Assembly: GCA_041441465.1 (NCBI GenBank)
Contig: JASDSY010000031.1
Location: 207,486 to 271,485, forward strand
Length of the DNA stretch: 64,000 nucleotides
DNA from: JASDSY01 sp041441465
GTDB lineage: Bacteria > Muiribacteriota > UBA9980
Reading direction: 5' to 3'
Shown here: positions 55,959-64,000 of the stretch, piece after piece
How the letters are laid out: the number at the start of each line of letters is the position of its first letter
Numbering within the stretch: position 1 is the first letter of the stretch
Program-made: the position numbers and the translations under genes
The notes under the pieces: model-generated
Told to the model about the DNA's origin: nothing
Database searches by the model: none
The model's input: the letters and a program-made list of their open reading frames with translations, nothing else

Positions 55959-56104
55959 TGAGGGACATTTCGGAAGTCGTGGAGCCAGGAAGGCGAGAGC
56001 GACTGAGAATATGTGGCTGACGGACATGGATGAACTAATGCAGGGCGCGCCAAGGAGGGCAAAAGCGCCCTGCAAAAATCCAGGATGGATTTCAGAACAC
56101 TGTC
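55959..56104 (+). repeat. Dispersed structured repeat A, copy A2
   Basis: 146 bp, full match partner of A1 (19141-19286, opposite strand). Three possible hairpins: AGTCGT / GCGACT near the 5' end, perfect GCAGGGCGC / GCGCCCTGC in the middle, and AAATCCA-GGA-TGGATTT at the 3' end. Several differences from A1 keep the pairing. With the degenerate hairpin at 55859-55898, another at 56150-56182 and repeat B2, it fills the 511-bp gap between the Rpn gene and the next lipoprotein. Confidence 0.85.
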
Positions 56105-56225
56105 CTGAAAGACTTGGAATTACTGAAATTAATTAATTATAAATAAAAAGGACTGCCAAAATTTTTCTTTTTGTACAGTCCCATTTATTATTTTATGATA
56201 TAGTATGATAACTAAAATAATACTA

Positions 56226-56323
56226 AAAAAAACTTTTTACGAACGAACGATTCCGCAGGCGCACTTGTGGTCGAAGGTTGGGCTTAGCGCCGAGGACCAA
56301 GTGAGTGAGAAAAAAGTTTTTTT
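56226..56323 (-). repeat. Stop-codon-abutting repeat B, copy B2
   Basis: Bounded by a perfect 13-bp inverted repeat AAAAAAACTTTTT (56226-56238) and AAAAAGTTTTTTT (56311-56323); the right arm overlaps the stop codon of the lipoprotein gene. Inside, GCACTTGTGGTCGA and CGAGGACCAAGTGAG match B1 and can pair imperfectly (CACTTG/CAAGTG plus GGTC/GACC). Upstream TAGTATGATAA is also shared with B1. Confidence 0.82.
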
Positions 56324-56939
56324 AATTCTGCAGTCCTATCCACGTTATAATCTGCGTTACGGATGTGTAAGGCGGTTCTTTAGCAGGCGTGTTAAGTTCT
56401 CTTGCTTTTTTAGCATGCGCCGTCGCTTTTTCGTAATCGCCGACATAGTTATACAAAGCTGCCATTAAGGCATGCGCTTTAGCGTTATTTACGCCGTAGT
56501 CGCGCTTTGGCTGATAAACGTAGTCCGCTGAATCGAGGCCCATTGTAGTGAGAAGGTCGATGGCTTTCTGCATGTTTTCCTTTTGCGCGGTTGAGAGCCA
56601 GTAACCTGCCATTCCGACTTTAGCATCGTTATCTGAATCCTTGGCTTTTTCAAAATGGTCTTTTGAGTCAGCAATGCCGGTCGATTTCGCTTTTGAGTAG
56701 CCAAGGCCGACCTGTGCTTCTATTTCCTGATCGGTTGTATGCTGATATGCCATTACGTTATTGAATGCTTCGATAGCGTTTGTATAACGGCCGTTCGTGA
56801 ATTCTTCCCAGCCTTTTTGAAGCTCGACAAATGCCGGCGTATATTCGCGCTGATAACCGGTCGTGCCGATTACGCCGCCGCCGCAGCCGTTAATTATGAA
56901 TAATATTGAAATGAAAAACAATAAATATATCTTTTTCAT
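56322..56939 (-). CDS. TPR-like lipoprotein
   Basis: 205 residues from ATG 56939; the in-frame ATG at 56978 would put a charged leader before the signal peptide. MKKIYLLFFISILFIINGC is a lipoprotein signal with the modified Cys at residue 19. The mature part has TPR-like helices: LQKGWEEFTNGRYTNAIEAFNNVM, IEAQVGLGYSKAKS, AHALMAALYNYVGDYEKATAHAKKARE. It starts 74 bp after the giant surface protein gene, so both may be cotranscribed and work together at the cell surface. Confidence 0.85.
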   Translation of the reverse strand: MKKIYLLFFISILFIINGCGGGVIGTTGYQREYTPAFVELQKGWEEFTNGRYTNAIEAFNNVMAYQHTTDQEIEAQVGLGYSKAKSTGIADSKDHFEKAKDSDNDAKVGMAGYWLSTAQKENMQKAIDLLTTMGLDSADYVYQPKRDYGVNNAKAHALMAALYNYVGDYEKATAHAKKARELNTPAKEPPYTSVTQIITWIGLQN

Positions 56940-57013
56940 TGCTCGCACTCTTTTTTTCCTTTCGCTTACAAAACGCAATCAGGATCACCTTCCATAAAGG
57001 ATTAATCAGTTTT

Positions 57014-60000
57014 TTATTTTAAAATTGCAACCTTACCATACTTTTCTAAACTCTTATCGGCACAATTTACTTTTATTTTATAGATATAAACACCATTTGC
57101 AACTCTTTCTCCGTCATCGTTAGTTACGCCGAGCCAGGTAGCCTTAAATTTAGCCTCATTTGCGCCCTGTGTGTCAATCATTGGCGAAAGCTCAGTTACA
57201 AAATTTGCATTTACGTCGTACACATAAACCTTAGCGTCAATCGCATTGCCTGCCGTGCCGTCGACTGTGAATGAAATTACGGCGTTATTGTTGCTGCGTC
57301 TGACCGGGTTAGGATAAGCTACGGCATTTTTAATTCCAGGATTAGCATTAGGTATTATGGCATTATTTATAAACCTGCTTATATTGCCGGCTTTATCTTT
57401 TACTTCAAATGTGATTACATGCGCTCCGGCTGTCATGCTTTCGGCCGGCTGAAAATAAACTTTTCCTTCCGATTCGACATATTCAGCCTGATAAGTGACG
57501 TTATCAATTTTTACTGTAGCGCTTTCCGGGTCGATGCCTGAGCCGAAATCTGAAACTACAACGCTTAATTCAGGTTTGTTGCTGTTGTATTTTACGTTGA
57601 CGCTGTCGTTTGCTCTAACAAAAACAGGCGCGCGTTTATCGGCGAATACGCCGTATATGCCGGTTGCACGCATCGGAGCTTTGAATTTACCGTTTGAATA
57701 CTTAGCGCCCGGCACATAATCCCACAAAATGCCGTCGGCGGAATAATAAACTCCGGCCTGTTTTGCCGATACCCCGCTTGCAGTCGGATTATAGTCGAAT
57801 TCTATACTGCCGTCGGTTTTTAAATTCCTTATAGGCGATACGTTATAAAGCATTGATAATTGGGTAAGTTCGACATCGTCTGAGGATGCTTTATATGCGC
57901 TGCCTTCCGACATCTTGGTTGTTATGTTATTATCAAGTTCTTCTACCTCGCCGGCTTTAGATATTGATAACAATTTGCCGTTCAACCCTTTTATTTTTAT
58001 GCTGTGTGCGTTTGATTCAAGCGCTTCCATTTTGCTGACAAAATTATTTTTAGCGGCGCGTGCCGGTGCCGAAGCCGTAGTTTTTGAACTCTGGCTTGCC
58101 AATATATTGTTTCCGACATAGTCGAGCTTATAAGGCAAAACGTATAAATTCGTATTGGCTGCCATCGCGTTTTTAGCTATGGCCACTTTTACGCCCATTG
58201 ATGTTGATTCTATGACACTGTCTTTTTGAGGGTCGTATTGCGCCATCAAGAATTTTGATTCTTTTAAAATATCTGGCGTCGGCCAGTACCCGATATTGTT
58301 TCTTGTATCAACGCCTGAAATCCTGATATTATTTTCGCCTACGCTGCCTGAATAAGAAGCGGCATAAAGGTTTTTAGCCATTATGTTAACTGTCAGCTGA
58401 TTGACCATACCGTTAGATATTGTCATATAACACGAAGGCGGTATTAACATTGTTTCAGATGCTTTTATATTAATTAATATATTTTTTTCATCAACCGGGT
58501 TGAGGAATGTTTTGACGTCAAATCCAGGTGCGGTGTCGATTTCAAAGTATTTATAATAAGTTACTGTGCCGCCGTCCATGCTGTTCCATGATTTATCAAG
58601 GAATCCGGTAACTATTACGTCGGCCATGCCGTCAAAATCAGTTGTCGCGCCGTAAGGTATATAGCCGTAACCCATTATATTTTTACCGCTTACGGTGAGT
58701 TCGGTCAATTCGATAGCCGCAGTGCCGTCAGCGCCTTTTGGGTCGAATTTGACTGATGGCGCTACTACATAATCCGTTAATGGAAGCATTCCTACCGCTG
58801 TGTCGAATTGAATATCGAATTTAACTTTACCTGATGTTATGTAAGCGTTTGCGCCAGGTGATGCTGATGTTAAGATGATACTGTTTATCTTTGGCGTTTT
58901 TCTATTGAGATAAACTCTTGCTTCTTCTGACGGTGTCGATTTGTTGCTTGCGCGGTCGATCGTGTAGGCGACAAGCCTGTATTCGCCGTCGTCATCCGGC
59001 ATGTTGATGTCAACTTCGTTTGTGTCTGTGCCATGAACTTCAGATTTGCGGCCGAGTTCATAAAATGTCTTTGTCGAGCCGTCAGTATTTTTTACGTAAC
59101 CGACAGCTATCTGGTAACCTACCGTTCCTGCCGACCCTTCTGTCAGAAGAACTTTTGCCCTTACTCTGCGGTTTTTGACATAAGTTGTGTCGACTAAAGG
59201 TTTTTTGTTTTCGTGTACAGGGTTTAATCCGTTGTAGTCGATAATGCCGACGATTTTTGGAGTTTGCGGCGCTAATATGTCAACCGTGAACTGGCGTCTT
59301 TCGGATGTGGCATAAGTAGTAGTGTTATCCGATGATAATGCCGATACCTGCCAGTAGTATATAGAGCCGTGGATCAGGTCGTTTTCTATTGAAGAATCCT
59401 TGTATGATGTCGCTGTTGTTGTTTTTGATATTACGATTTTTTTGAAAGCAAGATCGCTTGCGATTTCAAGTTTATATTTCTGGGTCGAATCGGCATTAGC
59501 CAGCGCTTTCCATTCAAACTTAAATGATGAATCTTTGACGTTGACGAATGTGTCATTTGACGGCGCGATAATTTCTATTGAGTCATCTGAGCTGTATGAC
59601 TTTAATGACCATGAAAGCGGCGTGGTAATTACGTTGCCGAGTTTATCGCGCGTTCCTGTGATTGAGCCTTCAGTTCCCATGACTGTAAATTGATATGTGC
59701 TGCCTGCCGTATAAGGAGTTGGTGTCCTGAACTGCAATTCATTATTTGCCCAGATAAGGTTTACCGGCGTCGAATCTGTTCCGTATATGCCGACAAGCTG
59801 GCTTGTAGTAGTGTTTGTAACTTTTAAAACGGCTGTTCCTGGGCCGGATATTTTATCTGAAAGCTGGCATTTTACGACGCTGTTGTTATTATCGTAAATA
59901 GCGCCGCCGTCTGCCGGATTTGGATTGCTTGCTTCAGGTCCTTCGGTATCATAAACGAACGAAAGATCGATTGGCGCATTCTGCAAGGCTTTGCCCGTTC

Positions 60001-62764
60001 TGTCACTTGCAGCCCTTAAAGTAACTGTGTTTGTTCCCTGTATTAATGATGATGAATCCGGCATTATAACTGCCGCTTCGTGCGTGCCTGACATGATCGA
60101 CGATGTAGCGTATTGCCAGCTTACCTGCGCATCGCCGTCGCGATAGGTGCGGCCGTTGATGTCTATTAATAAAGATGAGTGATTTATTAAATCTTCATCT
60201 GCCAGTACTACTTTTATCATTAACGGTTTTGCGTTTGTCATCTGATACTGCGTCGAGCTTATCGGAGCAGGAGGCAGGCAGTCAGCTTTTGATACTACCG
60301 GGCCGGCCACTGTCGAGATCAGGAATGTGAATTTATACGCTGTCGAATCATCTTTAGACGGGTTGAATTCATTTGGCGAAGCGTTGCCGTTTATATCTGT
60401 TGCTTTATCCTTGGCATATTTTAAATAAACCTCGACCGAACCGACGCCGAGAGCGAAACTTGCCGCGCTTGGTATGAAAGTAAGGTTTTTGGTTGAAGGG
60501 TTGTAGTTTAACGCGGAATTGCTCAAGTCGACTGTGATGTCTTTTGAGGCTCCGCCTGCTAAAGGCTTAAACACTACTTTTAAAGATACGTTCGAATTAA
60601 CCGAAGTGTCTAAACCTGAAACATCGTCAAGTTTCAATGATATTACAGGATTGGTGCTTTCGGTAGTGGTGTTATTGGCCGGTATCGGGTCTGACGGCAC
60701 GGGCGCAGCATTATCGACAAAGAAATTCCATGTGTATGGTGTCGTAATTGCGTTGCCTCTGCGGTCTTTTGCGCTTTGCAAAGTGACGGTAACTGTGCCG
60801 TCGGCAAAATCAACCGGCGGAGTTAAGGTCAATACCGATTTTGTGCTGGCGCCTGACGGGTCGACAATTGTAAGTGACGGTCCTACTGTGAATGTCATGA
60901 AATTTGAAACATTCAACACTGTAAGTGTGACCGATGATGCGTCTATTAAATCAGGGTCGGAAAGCGCCAGAGTGATAGGCGGCCTTTTCATTTTTATGTA
61001 TTTATCTTTAGGCGACGGGTCTGAAATTACAGGCGCGTCAGTGTTGCTGTCGACTGTAAATTGCCATTTATACGGCACGCCTTCGGCAGGCGATGTGGAT
61101 GTGCCGCCGATAGGGTTGCCGACTTTATCTTTAGCGTAAACTTCAATGTTATTTGTGCCTTTTGGATACTTAAGCCCTATTATAGCAGGCGTAAATATCA
61201 GTTTGAATGTTCCGGCCGTGCCTGTACTTACAAGCTGAACTGCCGGGCTTGCATTAGGAGCGGCTGTGCCGCCGACGCCGTAAGTTGTGCCGTTTACTTT
61301 AATTGTGACTGAGTCGCGGTCTATGCCGACTATGTTATCTTTAATGTTGCATGTTAATTCGGTTTGTTCGGTGCCTGATGCTGTAGGCGCGCCGCTTGAA
61401 CCTTCAGGGCCTATCGTATCGACGATGATGCCGTCGCTTACATAACCTGAAATATTGCCGAGACTGTCCTGGCATTTAACATAAACCGACCAGGTGCCGT
61501 CGCCGTCAACCATTAATGTGAAATTTCCGCTCGCGCTGCCGCCGCCCGCGCAATCTGTCCAGTCAGCGGTATCATTGCTTGGGGTAACGCCTTCTTTTTT
61601 AGCGACTGCCCAATATTTTGCAATTTTATCGATTCCGAGGCTGTTTGTAAAGCCCTGCCATTTGAATGAAAGGCTGCGGTTTTTTGAGTGCTCCGCGCCG
61701 TCCATTACGATGACGGATGCGCCTGCGGCGCTTGGACCCTTTGTATTGATCGTGAATGTCTCGCCGGCTGTAATAACTGATCCGAAATTTCCAGGCAAAG
61801 GTTTAGCCTGGTCTTCGGCAGTGAGAAAGAACCTGCATGTGCCGTCGATAGTCTTGGTACCGTTAACTGTCGGCGAGCCGTCAGCATTTTTACCTACCGT
61901 TATATCGTATTTGTATACTGTTTTGTTTGTGCTGTTATTAGGATATGGCACTGCGCCGGTTCCAGTTACTTCCGCGCCGTCAGGCAATATAAGCCTTGCG
62001 CTTACAGCGTCTACGTCTTCGGTAACCGTGATTATAGCTTTAATTACAGTTGAACCTGCGGTGTAAGGCTGTGATGCGGGATCGTATGTGATGCTGAATT
62101 TTGGCGCCGTCACGTCGACTAAAACCTGTATGGAGTTTGAGGTGCCTGCCTGGTTTTTAGCGACTATCGTATGCGCTGTATTATCTGCCGGTACGCTGAC
62201 AGTTACGCCCCAGTTGCTGCTGGTAGTGGTTATCGAGCTGACGATATTGCTGTCGAGCAGGATTTCCATTGTCTGGCCTACCGGGCCGCTGTCGAGATCG
62301 CCGCGGATGGTTACTTCAGTTTTCTTTGACCTGTAAATTACGTTAGAAGCAGCTTCGTTTTCTATGTTTGTTATTTTTACCGGTTTGGTAGGAGTTACAG
62401 TGCCGCCGCCGCTGTCGGATACGGTAATTGTTCCGAGCGTGGCCGAACCGCCTTCTTTATTTGATGACGCCGTTGCCGTGAATGTTCCGGCGTTAGGAAA
62501 GGTGGCGCTTCCGAAACCGGTTCCGTTTGCGACGGCTACGCTTATAGATACGGGCCCCGGCGCTATTCCGTTCGTGCTTGTAAAAGTGACCGTAATGGTA
62601 GCTTCAACAGTTGAAGTTGCAGCGAATGAAACCGTACCTCCTTTTGAAATTGACGTCGATCCGATTATCGAGGCATTAAATACAGCCCACGCGTTTGTCG
62701 TGCCGCCGAATATCATAAATAGCAGCGCGAGCGCAAATATGCCGTTAATTAAGGTCCTTCTCAT
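57014..62764 (-). CDS. Giant multidomain Ig-like surface protein with FlgD-like C-terminal domain
   Basis: 1916 residues from ATG 62764, which has GGAAGGTGG just upstream; GTG 62773 is rejected. Signal peptide at about 1-27 (NGIFALALLFMIFGGTTNAWA). The body is a chain of beta-sandwich modules: several with a repeated hinge (VDSNTDAPVISDPSPKD, VDNAAPVPSDPIPANN, YDTEGPEASNPNPADG), a fibronectin-III-like module (FKFEWKALANADSTQKYKLEIASD...YYWQVSALSSD, in parts) near 1110-1190, and bacterial Ig-like folds. The last about 95 residues (AYPNPVRRSNNNAVISF ... NGVYIYKIKV) are a FlgD-Ig-like domain, common at the end of secreted proteins. No transmembrane anchor. Probably an exported adhesin or sheath component. 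Confidence 0.88.
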   Translation of the reverse strand: MRRTLINGIFALALLFMIFGGTTNAWAVFNASIIGSTSISKGGTVSFAATSTVEATITVTFTSTNGIAPGPVSISVAVANGTGFGSATFPNAGTFTATASSNKEGGSATLGTITVSDSGGGTVTPTKPVKITNIENEAASNVIYRSKKTEVTIRGDLDSGPVGQTMEILLDSNIVSSITTTSSNWGVTVSVPADNTAHTIVAKNQAGTSNSIQVLVDVTAPKFSITYDPASQPYTAGSTVIKAIITVTEDVDAVSARLILPDGAEVTGTGAVPYPNNSTNKTVYKYDITVGKNADGSPTVNGTKTIDGTCRFFLTAEDQAKPLPGNFGSVITAGETFTINTKGPSAAGASVIVMDGAEHSKNRSLSFKWQGFTNSLGIDKIAKYWAVAKKEGVTPSNDTADWTDCAGGGSASGNFTLMVDGDGTWSVYVKCQDSLGNISGYVSDGIIVDTIGPEGSSGAPTASGTEQTELTCNIKDNIVGIDRDSVTIKVNGTTYGVGGTAAPNASPAVQLVSTGTAGTFKLIFTPAIIGLKYPKGTNNIEVYAKDKVGNPIGGTSTSPAEGVPYKWQFTVDSNTDAPVISDPSPKDKYIKMKRPPITLALSDPDLIDASSVTLTVLNVSNFMTFTVGPSLTIVDPSGASTKSVLTLTPPVDFADGTVTVTLQSAKDRRGNAITTPYTWNFFVDNAAPVPSDPIPANNTTTESTNPVISLKLDDVSGLDTSVNSNVSLKVVFKPLAGGASKDITVDLSNSALNYNPSTKNLTFIPSAASFALGVGSVEVYLKYAKDKATDINGNASPNEFNPSKDDSTAYKFTFLISTVAGPVVSKADCLPPAPISSTQYQMTNAKPLMIKVVLADEDLINHSSLLIDINGRTYRDGDAQVSWQYATSSIMSGTHEAAVIMPDSSSLIQGTNTVTLRAASDRTGKALQNAPIDLSFVYDTEGPEASNPNPADGGAIYDNNNSVVKCQLSDKISGPGTAVLKVTNTTTSQLVGIYGTDSTPVNLIWANNELQFRTPTPYTAGSTYQFTVMGTEGSITGTRDKLGNVITTPLSWSLKSYSSDDSIEIIAPSNDTFVNVKDSSFKFEWKALANADSTQKYKLEIASDLAFKKIVISKTTTATSYKDSSIENDLIHGSIYYWQVSALSSDNTTTYATSERRQFTVDILAPQTPKIVGIIDYNGLNPVHENKKPLVDTTYVKNRRVRAKVLLTEGSAGTVGYQIAVGYVKNTDGSTKTFYELGRKSEVHGTDTNEVDINMPDDDGEYRLVAYTIDRASNKSTPSEEARVYLNRKTPKINSIILTSASPGANAYITSGKVKFDIQFDTAVGMLPLTDYVVAPSVKFDPKGADGTAAIELTELTVSGKNIMGYGYIPYGATTDFDGMADVIVTGFLDKSWNSMDGGTVTYYKYFEIDTAPGFDVKTFLNPVDEKNILINIKASETMLIPPSCYMTISNGMVNQLTVNIMAKNLYAASYSGSVGENNIRISGVDTRNNIGYWPTPDILKESKFLMAQYDPQKDSVIESTSMGVKVAIAKNAMAANTNLYVLPYKLDYVGNNILASQSSKTTASAPARAAKNNFVSKMEALESNAHSIKIKGLNGKLLSISKAGEVEELDNNITTKMSEGSAYKASSDDVELTQLSMLYNVSPIRNLKTDGSIEFDYNPTASGVSAKQAGVYYSADGILWDYVPGAKYSNGKFKAPMRATGIYGVFADKRAPVFVRANDSVNVKYNSNKPELSVVVSDFGSGIDPESATVKIDNVTYQAEYVESEGKVYFQPAESMTAGAHVITFEVKDKAGNISRFINNAIIPNANPGIKNAVAYPNPVRRSNNNAVISFTVDGTAGNAIDAKVYVYDVNANFVTELSPMIDTQGANEAKFKATWLGVTNDDGERVANGVYIYKIKVNCADKSLEKYGKVAILK

Positions 62765-63197
62765 TAAATCCACCTTCCGTAAATCTATGGAAAATAATAG
62801 GTTTTGAAATAAATACTACTTTTATATGTGCAACTTATCGGCAAAAAGATATTATTGTTTAGTACTTTTTAATAAGTTGCATTTGCTCTCTATGCAAAAA
62901 TAGGTAATTATAAATACTTAAAGGATTAATCATGATTTTTTTAAATAAAATTTATTATTATGTTATGCTTAAAAATTAAGTTTAATTAAAAAAATTTATG
63001 AGTTAATCAAAGAGCGGCTGAATTAAAATTTATCAAAAAATATTGTAATAATAAAATTAGAATTTTTATTATTATGATTTTAAAAAAAGCAAAAGCGGGC
63101 CGTAATTTAATGCGGCCCTTTTAAACGTAAATATTAATGCTTCAATTTTTTTTTGAATGCCACTTTTTATTAAAAATTTATAAAATAAATTTATTTA
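62765..63197. other. 433-bp intergenic region between ndk and the surface protein
   Basis: AT-rich, with no open frame that looks coding. It contains an inverted repeat TGCAACTTAT (62829-62838) / ATAAGTTGCA (62872-62881) with a 33-bp spacer in the presumed leader or promoter of the giant protein gene, and the ndk terminator at the right. No c-di-GMP riboswitch (GEMM) core is seen. Confidence 0.5.
63091..63122 (-). terminator. Intrinsic terminator of ndk
   Basis: Stem GGGCCG / CGGCCC with a 10-base loop, flanked by A- and T-runs, about 80 bp past the ndk stop on the minus strand. Confidence 0.75.
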
Positions 63198-63656
63198 TTA
63201 TGCAGGAAGAACGGCGTTCCATTTTTCCAGTGAAGTTTTGTAATCGAATATTTCGTTTTCGTTAAAAAATAATTTTATTTCTCTTTCGGCTGATTCAGGC
63301 GAATCTGAGCAATGAACGATGTTATATGTTACGAATAAAGCGTAATCGTTTCTTATCGTGCCCGGTTCGGCTTTTTCAGGATAGGTATTTCCGGCCATGT
63401 GACGCATGTTTGATATGGCGTTCGGCCCTTCTATTACCATTGCGACAACCGGCCCGCAGGTCGTGAATCTGAGTAAAACTGGAAAAAAAGGTTTGCTTAC
63501 GTGTTCGGCATAGTGTTTTCTAACGAATTCTTCATTAAGCTGCATCATTTTGAGGCCGGCAATTTTAAGACCCTTCTTTTCAATTCTTGAAATAACTTCG
63601 CCTATGAGTCTTTTGTCAACGCCGTCGGGTTTAACCATAACAAATGTTTTTTCCAT
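63198..63656 (-). CDS. ndk: Nucleoside diphosphate kinase
   Basis: 152 residues, about ten longer than the usual 140. EKTFVMVKPDGVDKRLIGEVISR is the N-terminal signature (start TFVMVKPDGV), then GPVVAMVIEGPNAIS, RHMAGNT and the phosphohistidine motif NIVHCSDSPESAEREI; the usual HGSDS is HCSDS here. Transfers gamma-phosphate between nucleotides, which helps supply CTP, UTP, dTTP and GTP. AAAGAGG precedes the ATG. Confidence 0.96.
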   Translation of the reverse strand: MEKTFVMVKPDGVDKRLIGEVISRIEKKGLKIAGLKMMQLNEEFVRKHYAEHVSKPFFPVLLRFTTCGPVVAMVIEGPNAISNMRHMAGNTYPEKAEPGTIRNDYALFVTYNIVHCSDSPESAEREIKLFFNENEIFDYKTSLEKWNAVLPA

Positions 63657-64000
63657 TGTATTTTACCTCTTTTTAGGCAACTAATTTTTATTTTTAACTT
63701 ATATAGATGCCTTTTATTTAATCAATTATACTTCACACAGGGATTTTTATATTAATTGTTGAATGCTATAAGTGGCTAGTGTTATAAATAGACAATTATC
63801 CATTATGACTTAATTTTTTTATTTATGAAAGATTCTATTATGTGCATTATAACTTAATTCAATAATGGGTTTAATTGTTATAACGTAATATTAATACTTT
63901 GAGACAATTCCTCAATACATCATACTAAATTTAAAATAACTTAATAAATAACTTAAGTTTCGCACCTCAAAAGGCGTATAAATTCGTTTTATAGATATTT
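63657..64000. other. 344-bp AT-rich region at the window end
   Basis: No coding frame. Besides the ndk promoter it holds three spaced near-copies of a 13-bp motif, ATTATGACTTAAT (63802), ATTATAACTTAAT (63846) and GTTATAACGTAAT (63877). Their role is unknown; they could be operator sites for ndk or for a gene beyond the edge. Confidence 0.4.
63698..63725 (-). promoter_or_regulatory. Putative ndk promoter
   Basis: Minus strand TTGATT (63720-63725), 16 bp, TATAAG (63698-63703), about 42 bp before the ndk ATG. Confidence 0.45.

Noticed and set aside
60519..62807. Long plus-strand frames (206, 190 and 147 codons) opposite the giant surface protein gene
   Set aside because: Antisense shadows of a GC-richer coding region; low-complexity Ser/Thr/Val products, no start signals.
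62765..63197. Cyclic-di-GMP riboswitch before the giant surface protein
   Set aside because: Looked for the GEMM core (conserved G-rich and GCAAACC-type segments) on the minus strand; not found.

Overview
The window is one long surface-polysaccharide locus of an AT-rich bacterium, with a few housekeeping, metal-uptake and defence-like genes around it. The LPS/O-antigen-type gene set (Wzx flippases, a Wzy-like polymerase, an undecaprenyl-phosphate sugar transferase, nucleotide-sugar pathways) suggests a diderm. The 1.9-kresidue Ig-like surface protein with a FlgD-like C-terminal domain, and the Rpn-type transposase/nuclease repeats, resemble what is seen in deep-branching lineages known mostly from metagenomes (Wallbacteria/Riflebacteria-like). 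That placement is inference; there is no rRNA or other phylogenetic marker here beyond ndk.

Layout. 1-0.7 kb: end of an ABC-type polysaccharide export permease, then a GT4 glycosyltransferase on the minus strand. 2.0-19.1 kb: polysaccharide block 1 on the plus strand, tightly packed with many 4-base overlaps. It holds the CDP-glucose/CDP-3,6-dideoxyhexose genes rfbF-rfbG-rfbH, with RfbH fused to a PemK/MazF-like toxin domain and preceded by an antitoxin-like gene. It continues with a split transketolase, an SDR enzyme, an FkbM methyltransferase, Wzx, several glycosyltransferases, a NodB deacetylase, and a UDP-uronate 4-epimerase plus UDP-sugar dehydrogenase pair. 19.1-25.8 kb: a dispersed structured repeat, GDP-fucose synthase, a VanZ-like gene, an AAA ATPase/DUF4276 pair that looks like a PARIS/OLD-type defence module, and rfbB-rfbC-rfbA for dTDP-4-keto-6-deoxyhexose. 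26.0-46.7 kb: block 2, very AT-rich, driven by a good sigma70-like promoter. It opens with a second copy of the epimerase/dehydrogenase pair and contains a second Wzx that apparently starts at AUA. It also has asparagine synthetase, DUF362 and PaaK/CapK-like proteins, a Wzy-like polymerase, glycosyltransferases, a broken methyltransferase, two Gmd-family enzymes and the initiating sugar-phosphate transferase.

46.7-64 kb: small exported protein, SEC-C protein, and two copies of a composite unit (Rpn-family nuclease gene plus structured repeats A and B) flanking a Uma2-znuABC zinc-uptake operon. Then come a TPR-like lipoprotein, the giant surface protein and ndk.

Working together, the window can supply CDP-, UDP-uronic-, dTDP- and GDP-deoxy-sugars. 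It assembles them on undecaprenyl phosphate, modifies them (methyl, acetyl, deacetyl, possibly amide) and flips and polymerises them. Two blocks with different base composition, joined by duplicated epimerase/dehydrogenase pairs, suggest modular assembly by horizontal transfer. The most unusual signals are the toxin-RfbH fusion, the two structured repeat families that sit against stop codons, the silent alternative C-terminal tails next to the Rpn genes, and three -10 boxes placed so close to ATG that the transcripts should be leaderless.
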